Assembly (NCBI GenBank): GCA_009919445.1
Contig: RGBY01000061.1
Location: 1 to 11,460, forward strand
Source: Planctomycetia bacterium
GTDB lineage: Bacteria; Planctomycetota; Planctomycetia; Pirellulales; UBA1268
Reading direction: 5' to 3'
Length of the DNA stretch: 11,460 nt
Positions 8,201-11,460 of the stretch are shown one piece after another. The notes below the pieces were generated by a model. That model was not told the DNA's origin. It was given only the letters and a program-made list of their open reading frames with translations, and ran no database searches. How positions within the stretch are numbered: position 1 is the first letter of the stretch; the number at the start of each line of letters is the position of its first letter. A program made the position numbers and the translations under genes.

Positions 8201-9907
8201 GGGCTGATAGCCACCGGCATGCTGCTGCGGGCTGGCCGAATCACCCCGGCTGCGGCAGGCGGCATGCTTGGCATCACACTACTGGTAGGAGCAGCTCTGT
8301 CGATTCACGGACTGGACCGGGTCAACAGCCGGCTGGACACCATCTGGGACGCCGAAAACAGCTATCTGAATCTCGGCGTTGAGACCGGCCTGATTGGGCT
8401 GGTCCTGGCCATCGTAAGCCTGTTGCTCGGCTTCGCTGCCTGCATCCTGGTATTTCACCAGGGCAACGATCGCGAGCGGATAGTTGCCATGGCCCTGACT
8501 AGTGGCCTGGCTGCCGGGGCCGTGCACGCAGGAACTGACTTCAACTGGTATGCCCCAGCCTGCTCCACCCTGCTGATGCTGCTGGGGGCCTGCGCCGTAA
8601 AGCTCGCCCTCCCCCATCTTCCAAGGCTCAGCCTGCCCACTCTGCCTCTGGACCGGGTCACCGCCGGCGGCCTCACCGTCATCACCCTGGCTGTGCTGGC
8701 ATTCCTCGGCAGCTATCAGCTGCAGGCGGCACGTGCCGAGGTGCACTTTGAGTCTGCCATCAAGCAGTCGCGAGATGTGGCGAAGACAAGCCTGCAGGCG
8801 CTCAGTCGGCAGGCTACGGCCGCCCGCACCCAGCCACCAGCCGACTTCAGTGACGAACAGCCCTCTGAAGCAGATGTCCAACTGCTGCTGCTTGCTGCCC
8901 TGACCGAACGCTTGACGGCCCTTGAACAAACGGTGGCAGCCCGTCCCGACCATCCCCGAGCCTGGGCCGAACTGGCCGTGAACCGGCTGGAACACTTCGG
9001 CCTGGCCCGCCGAGCCGCCGGTGAAACCAGCGGATTGATCGAGATTCGCCAGACAGTCGAATCGGGCCAGTTTGATTCAGCCGCACAGGCCCAGCAGTGG
9101 CTGGAGGCGGTCACTGGCACTGGCTTTGCCGATCTGCAATCAGCCGAACAGGCAGCCCGCAAGGCTGTGGCCGTCAACCCCTGTGCCGGTGATGCCTGGT
9201 GTGTGCTGGCCGCCCTCGCATTTCTGCATCGGCCTAATCCCGATCTGCCCCGTGCCTGTATTGCTCAGGCCCTAAAGGTTCGGCCCCATGATGGACAGGT
9301 GCTGTTCGAGGCAGCCGTGCAGGCCGAACTTGATGGCGACGACGACCGGGCCATGCAGTTGCGACAGCAGTGCTTCGCTGAATGCCCCTCGCAACGCAGC
9401 CGCATTTTGAATGTGCTACTGCCGCTGATGCCAGCCACCGCTGCCTGTGAACTACTTAAGCCCGATTTGATCGGGTTGCGAATGATTGACGGCCTCTGGT
9501 CACGGCACACACCGGCTGAGCAGATGCAACCTGTTAAACAACAGCGGCTGGATGCCGTCTTGGCCGCTGCCGAGGCTTCCTCCGGAAATGACCGCTGCAA
9601 CCTTCTGTATGAGGCGGCCGGACTGCAGCGGACCCTCGGCGATTCGGTACTAGTGGAAGCCACGCTGAACGAGGCGATCGCCGCCAATCCCAACCACTAT
9701 GCGGTCCGCCTGTCCCATATCGATTCCGCCCTATTGATCGGTGATGTCGACACTGCCAAACGGGAACTCGACTGGTGCCTGCTGCGACGGCCCGACAGTA
9801 AGAAACTTCAGGAGCGGCTGCGACGACTGAAACAGCTTCGCGTTGAGCAGGCCAACCGCCCTGCCGACCTCAGCGGCCAACTAACTTCCCCAGGAGCACA
9901 CCGATGA
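5258..9907 (+). CDS. Fusion protein: Wzc-type BY-kinase co-polymerase + O-antigen ligase/polymerase + TPR tail
   Basis: This 1549-residue frame joins two proteins normally encoded by adjacent genes. Residues 1-732 form a complete tyrosine autokinase: TM at 31-50, long periplasmic Wzz/GNVR coiled-coil region, Pro-rich PEKPVSPK before TM at 448-470, Walker A SAEPSDGKTT (Lys553), Walker A' VLIIDADMRKP (571-581), Walker B QVIVDAPP (Asp659), and a tail with Tyr722, 724, 726, 728, 730, 732. Residue 733 onward is an O-antigen ligase/Wzy-like membrane protein: helices near 750, 809, 838, 890, 951, 975, 997, 1043, 1083 and 1139, NRNNY (884-888), SRGG (971-974), AENSYL (1032-1037) and HAGTDFNW (from 1090). 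TPR-like repeats fill about 1225-1549. Expected first ligase helices and much of the large periplasmic loop are absent. ATG at 5258 has no clear ribosome binding site. The domains are clear; whether the fusion is biological or an assembly artefact is not. Confidence 0.85.
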   Translation: MLDHDDHEPDSTAHTIRQAIRFLRVVWHRRIVVVGTLAVCGMLGGLYFATATQIFEADAQLLVVDTSRENLGTSMTGGRDDLAAMATYEKLVSSPLVLQSAANLLDGPVRSQFGSQDPELLAKKFSEELKVRGVRQTNILELSFRSPDPQASAAVVAAIIQAYATFMDESHRGTASSIVDLLQREKEEVDKKIETKQAEFLAVRQRVGDLGIKADGKTTHPLVERAIQLNSALIETQKKRLLLQASYQSLTEAIQAGKNIRQSLIAIEETLGREAFLDSMGLGDRDKQTRVAVEKQLLEDRAQLDTLLEYYGTNHPKVVERQRKIERMEGYLAQFDVIGTPRSFGGDDHQLASTVANILQQRLSSASQQEKWLQQSFDQAKQDSIGLTSDISQLDIVEHDLSWLRQLRNTLLNQIASVDLRQENGGVRTTVVREPVVPEKPVSPKLSLTILAALAAGLASGVGIVFVIDTLDDRARSPEELQAELNLPTLATIGMLDEPEEFEDEAGLETAHMWNTSDDAAAESFRTIRTVLVMGSDDSERIAVSSAEPSDGKTTISSNLAIAYQQAGKRVLIIDADMRKPGFTKLINRRGQIGLSDLLRGSDPVAELAASLAKPAGAVPIDVIPAGRRPPNPGELLLGDRFAELLSWAEGCYDQVIVDAPPVLAGTDAAAVGRLCDGLMLVVRPEKNRRRVLIKAVETLRMFGVNLFGTVVNAVGLEEMGYGYGYGYGYSYWLLRWLHHDSAGWQLGPLDLLFTAGLAIGLVQLLPLSAGLVNAVSPKLAILFPCWTDGTWTLGRWNTLSLTPHETFMGIAIFASQAVLVGCLFQTIDSVSDVERILRLVAISIGLMAALGIMQYLTSNGDYLWFYEFAFNDTHSVVKGTFSNRNNYASFLSIGVGSLAWWAFAPRTVNQQSSIRRRTPAGSRGAIRDCRRRSRPHRPKLSSSSLPTEHRLAIGLIALAVVAFAVLLSLSRGGVLALAAAGLIATGMLLRAGRITPAAAGGMLGITLLVGAALSIHGLDRVNSRLDTIWDAENSYLNLGVETGLIGLVLAIVSLLLGFAACILVFHQGNDRERIVAMALTSGLAAGAVHAGTDFNWYAPACSTLLMLLGACAVKLALPHLPRLSLPTLPLDRVTAGGLTVITLAVLAFLGSYQLQAARAEVHFESAIKQSRDVAKTSLQALSRQATAARTQPPADFSDEQPSEADVQLLLLAALTERLTALEQTVAARPDHPRAWAELAVNRLEHFGLARRAAGETSGLIEIRQTVESGQFDSAAQAQQWLEAVTGTGFADLQSAEQAARKAVAVNPCAGDAWCVLAALAFLHRPNPDLPRACIAQALKVRPHDGQVLFEAAVQAELDGDDDRAMQLRQQCFAECPSQRSRILNVLLPLMPATAACELLKPDLIGLRMIDGLWSRHTPAEQMQPVKQQRLDAVLAAAEASSGNDRCNLLYEAAGLQRTLGDSVLVEATLNEAIAANPNHYAVRLSHIDSALLIGDVDTAKRELDWCLLRRPDSKKLQERLRRLKQLRVEQANRPADLSGQLTSPGAHR
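7418..7453 (+). repeat. GGCTAC hexanucleotide tandem repeat encoding the kinase Tyr-Gly tail
   Basis: Five perfect copies of GGCTAC (7418-7447) followed by AGCTAC encode alternating Gly/Tyr, residues 721-732. This is the autophosphorylation cluster of the BY-kinase. The repeat is immediately followed by TGG CTG CTA CGG, which starts the ligase-like sequence, so it marks the fusion junction. Short tandem repeats of this kind can change copy number by slippage and can confuse assemblers. Confidence 0.85.
9892..9896 (+). promoter_or_regulatory. Ribosome binding site AGGAG fixing the CapD-type start at 9904
   Basis: AGGAG lies 7 nt upstream of ATG 9904-9906, inside the last codons of the fusion gene. 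It supports the ATGA overlap with the preceding stop (TGA at 9905-9907), and therefore translational coupling and the short N-terminus of the next protein. Confidence 0.75.
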
Positions 9908-11460
9908 CAGGCCGACCGCTTGGCGATCTTCGGTTTCCTACTGTTCGCCGCCTTGCCTGGCACCTGGCAACACTCGGCAGCCTTGTGCTGGCGCAGATCC
10001 CCCGCAGTATCTGGATCATCGACTGGTTTGTGGCTATCTCCATTCTGGGAGGCTTTCGGGGGGCAGCCAGTGAGGTCGATAGTTTTCTCAAACGGCGGTC
10101 GCTCGTAGCCGCCAAGCGGGTGCTGCTGGTGGGCACCTGCCCGTCCAGTGAGGCGGTCGTGCGGGCGATTCAGTCCGATCCATCACCGCAAAGCCAGCGG
10201 ATGGTTGTCGGCATGGTAGCCAAGCCGGAAGACCGTGAGTTGGTTGGCCGCTCGACTGGCGGCATCAGAGTAGTCGGCACCACCAAGCGACTTGAGCGGC
10301 TGATTGCCGAGCACCGCATCGACGAGGTGATGCTGCTCTCACAGACCTTTCTGGGCAGTGAGGTTTCCGACCTGCAAAAGCAGTGCGCTGCCGCCGGCTG
10401 CACCGCCACCATCATCCCTGCCATCCACACGCTGATCGATGGCCGGGTGCAGATGCAGCCCCGACCGATCGACATCGCCGACCTGCTCGGACGGCCCACC
10501 GTTGAGATTGACACCGAAGGCCTGGGCCGCTGGCTTGGTAACCAGACCGTCCTGGTCACCGGAGCCTCTGGCAGCATCGGTTCGGAACTCTGCCGACAGC
10601 TTCTCAGTCATGGCCCGGCGCGGCTGATCGTGCTGGACCGCAATGAGACCGGGCTATTTTGGATTGAGCGAGAACTCAGTGAAGCTACCACTGGCACTGA
10701 GATCATCCCCTGCGTAGCCGACATCACCGATGCCCAGCGGGTGGAACATGTCTTTGCGGACTTCCGACCCGACATCGTCTTTCACGCCGCCGCCTACAAG
10801 CATGTGCCCCTGATGGAACAGCACCCAGGAGAGGCCCTCAGGAACATTCCGCTGGCAACCGCCACGCTCGCCCGGGCCGCCGGGGTCAGTGGCACTGCCA
10901 CCTTTGTGATGATCTCAACCGACAAGGCGGTGAATCCAACCAGCGTGATGGGCTGCTGCAAGCGGGTGGCTGAAATGCTGGTGCAGCTGATTGCAGACGA
11001 ATTTGATACACAGTTCTCGACGGTACGGTTTGGTAATGTGCTGAACTCTGCTGGTAGCGTCGTGCCGGTCTTTCGTGAGCAAATTTTGCAGGGTGGGCCA
11101 ATCACTGTGACCCACCCCGACATTGAACGCTATTTTATGACCATTCCCGAGGCTGCCCGGCTCGTCATTCAGGCCGGACTGCTCGGCGAAGGGGGCGATG
11201 TCTTTGTGCTCGACATGGGTGAGCCGGTGCGGATCGCCGACCTGGCTCGGGACATGATTCGGTTGTCCAACCTGCAGGAAGGCCGCGACATCGAAATTCG
11301 CTATTCGGGCCTGCGGCCCGGTGAGAAGCTCTATGAAGAGCTGTTCACAACCCATGAAGAACTGCTGACCACCGCCCATCCGAAGATCAAAAGTGCCCGG
11401 ATTACGGCCCTCGGCGTTGACCAAGCTGATCAGGTGATTGAGCAGTTGGAGGGCGTGATG
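9904..11460 (+). CDS. CapD/WbpM-type nucleotide-sugar 4,6-dehydratase/epimerase (partial, open at window end)
   Basis: 519 codons are open to the window edge with no stop. The family converts UDP-GlcNAc to UDP-4-keto-6-deoxy sugars, an early step to QuiNAc, FucNAc or bacillosamine-type residues. An N-terminal region with about two hydrophobic segments (18-30 and 35-51, containing QIPRSIWIIDW) leads to a Rossmann-like CoA-binding-type domain (about 70-200, RVLLVGT at 72-78). The catalytic SDR domain begins at VLVTGASGSIGSELC (216-230), with HAAAYKHVPLME (294-305), STDKAVNPTSVMGCCKR (338-354; the Ser-Met-Lys type active site of this family), RYFMTIPEA (409-417), LDMGEPV (436-442) and GLRPGEKLYEEL (469-480). 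The usual family has a four-helix N-terminal membrane domain; here about half is missing. Start fixed by AGGAG and ATGA overlap. Probably in one operon with the two genes before it. Confidence 0.9.
   Translation, partial: MTGRPLGDLRFPTVRRLAWHLATLGSLVLAQIPRSIWIIDWFVAISILGGFRGAASEVDSFLKRRSLVAAKRVLLVGTCPSSEAVVRAIQSDPSPQSQRMVVGMVAKPEDRELVGRSTGGIRVVGTTKRLERLIAEHRIDEVMLLSQTFLGSEVSDLQKQCAAAGCTATIIPAIHTLIDGRVQMQPRPIDIADLLGRPTVEIDTEGLGRWLGNQTVLVTGASGSIGSELCRQLLSHGPARLIVLDRNETGLFWIERELSEATTGTEIIPCVADITDAQRVEHVFADFRPDIVFHAAAYKHVPLMEQHPGEALRNIPLATATLARAAGVSGTATFVMISTDKAVNPTSVMGCCKRVAEMLVQLIADEFDTQFSTVRFGNVLNSAGSVVPVFREQILQGGPITVTHPDIERYFMTIPEAARLVIQAGLLGEGGDVFVLDMGEPVRIADLARDMIRLSNLQEGRDIEIRYSGLRPGEKLYEELFTTHEELLTTAHPKIKSARITALGVDQADQVIEQLEGVM

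Noticed and set aside
8279..8995. 238-codon minus-strand frame inside the ligase/TPR gene
   Set aside because: It is antisense to a well-supported coding region, has no domain, and long antisense frames are common in GC-rich genes.
10170..11424. Several minus-strand frames opposite the dehydratase
   Set aside because: They are shadows of a conserved plus-strand gene with full family motifs.
1..11460. CRISPR arrays, insertion sequences, tRNA or rRNA genes
   Set aside because: No spaced direct repeats, transposase motifs, terminal inverted repeats or RNA-gene signatures were seen.

Overview
The window holds most of an extracellular or capsular polysaccharide biosynthesis and export locus. The most likely source is a planctomycete (Pirellulales-like). 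Evidence for this is the order export lipoprotein, tyrosine autokinase, O-antigen ligase/polymerase with TPR tail, CapD-type dehydratase. A kinase tail of alternating Tyr-Gly, a PHP-type tyrosine phosphatase and a small secreted beta-sandwich protein also fit. The taxonomic call is inference from gene content and protein style; no marker gene is present.

Layout: 1-469 shows no convincing gene. A UDP-N-acetylglucosamine 6-dehydrogenase (470-1867) lies on the minus strand. A 122-bp divergent intergenic region separates it from a plus-strand series: PHP-family tyrosine phosphatase (1990-2820), small secreted protein (3039-3644) with a strong intrinsic terminator (3672-3704), a hairpin-rich gap (3705-4018), Wza-type export protein (4019-5218), a 1549-residue kinase-ligase-TPR protein (5258-9907), and a CapD/WbpM-type sugar-nucleotide dehydratase that starts at 9904 by ATGA overlap and is still open at the window end.

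How they fit together: the dehydrogenase and the dehydratase both act on UDP-GlcNAc-type precursors. The Wzc-like kinase and the Wza-like protein form the export/co-polymerase machinery. The PHP phosphatase is the expected partner that removes phosphate from the kinase tyrosine tail. The ligase domain would polymerise or transfer the glycan. No glycosyltransferase or flippase is in the window; they presumably lie beyond 11460.

The most unusual feature is the single reading frame joining a complete BY-kinase directly to an O-antigen ligase/polymerase that lacks its expected first membrane helices. The join falls at a GGCTAC hexanucleotide repeat. The ligase also lacks much of its large periplasmic loop, and the following CapD protein lacks most of its usual N-terminal membrane domain. 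This looks like several in-frame losses within about 2.7 kb, caused by real genome reduction or by an assembly error.
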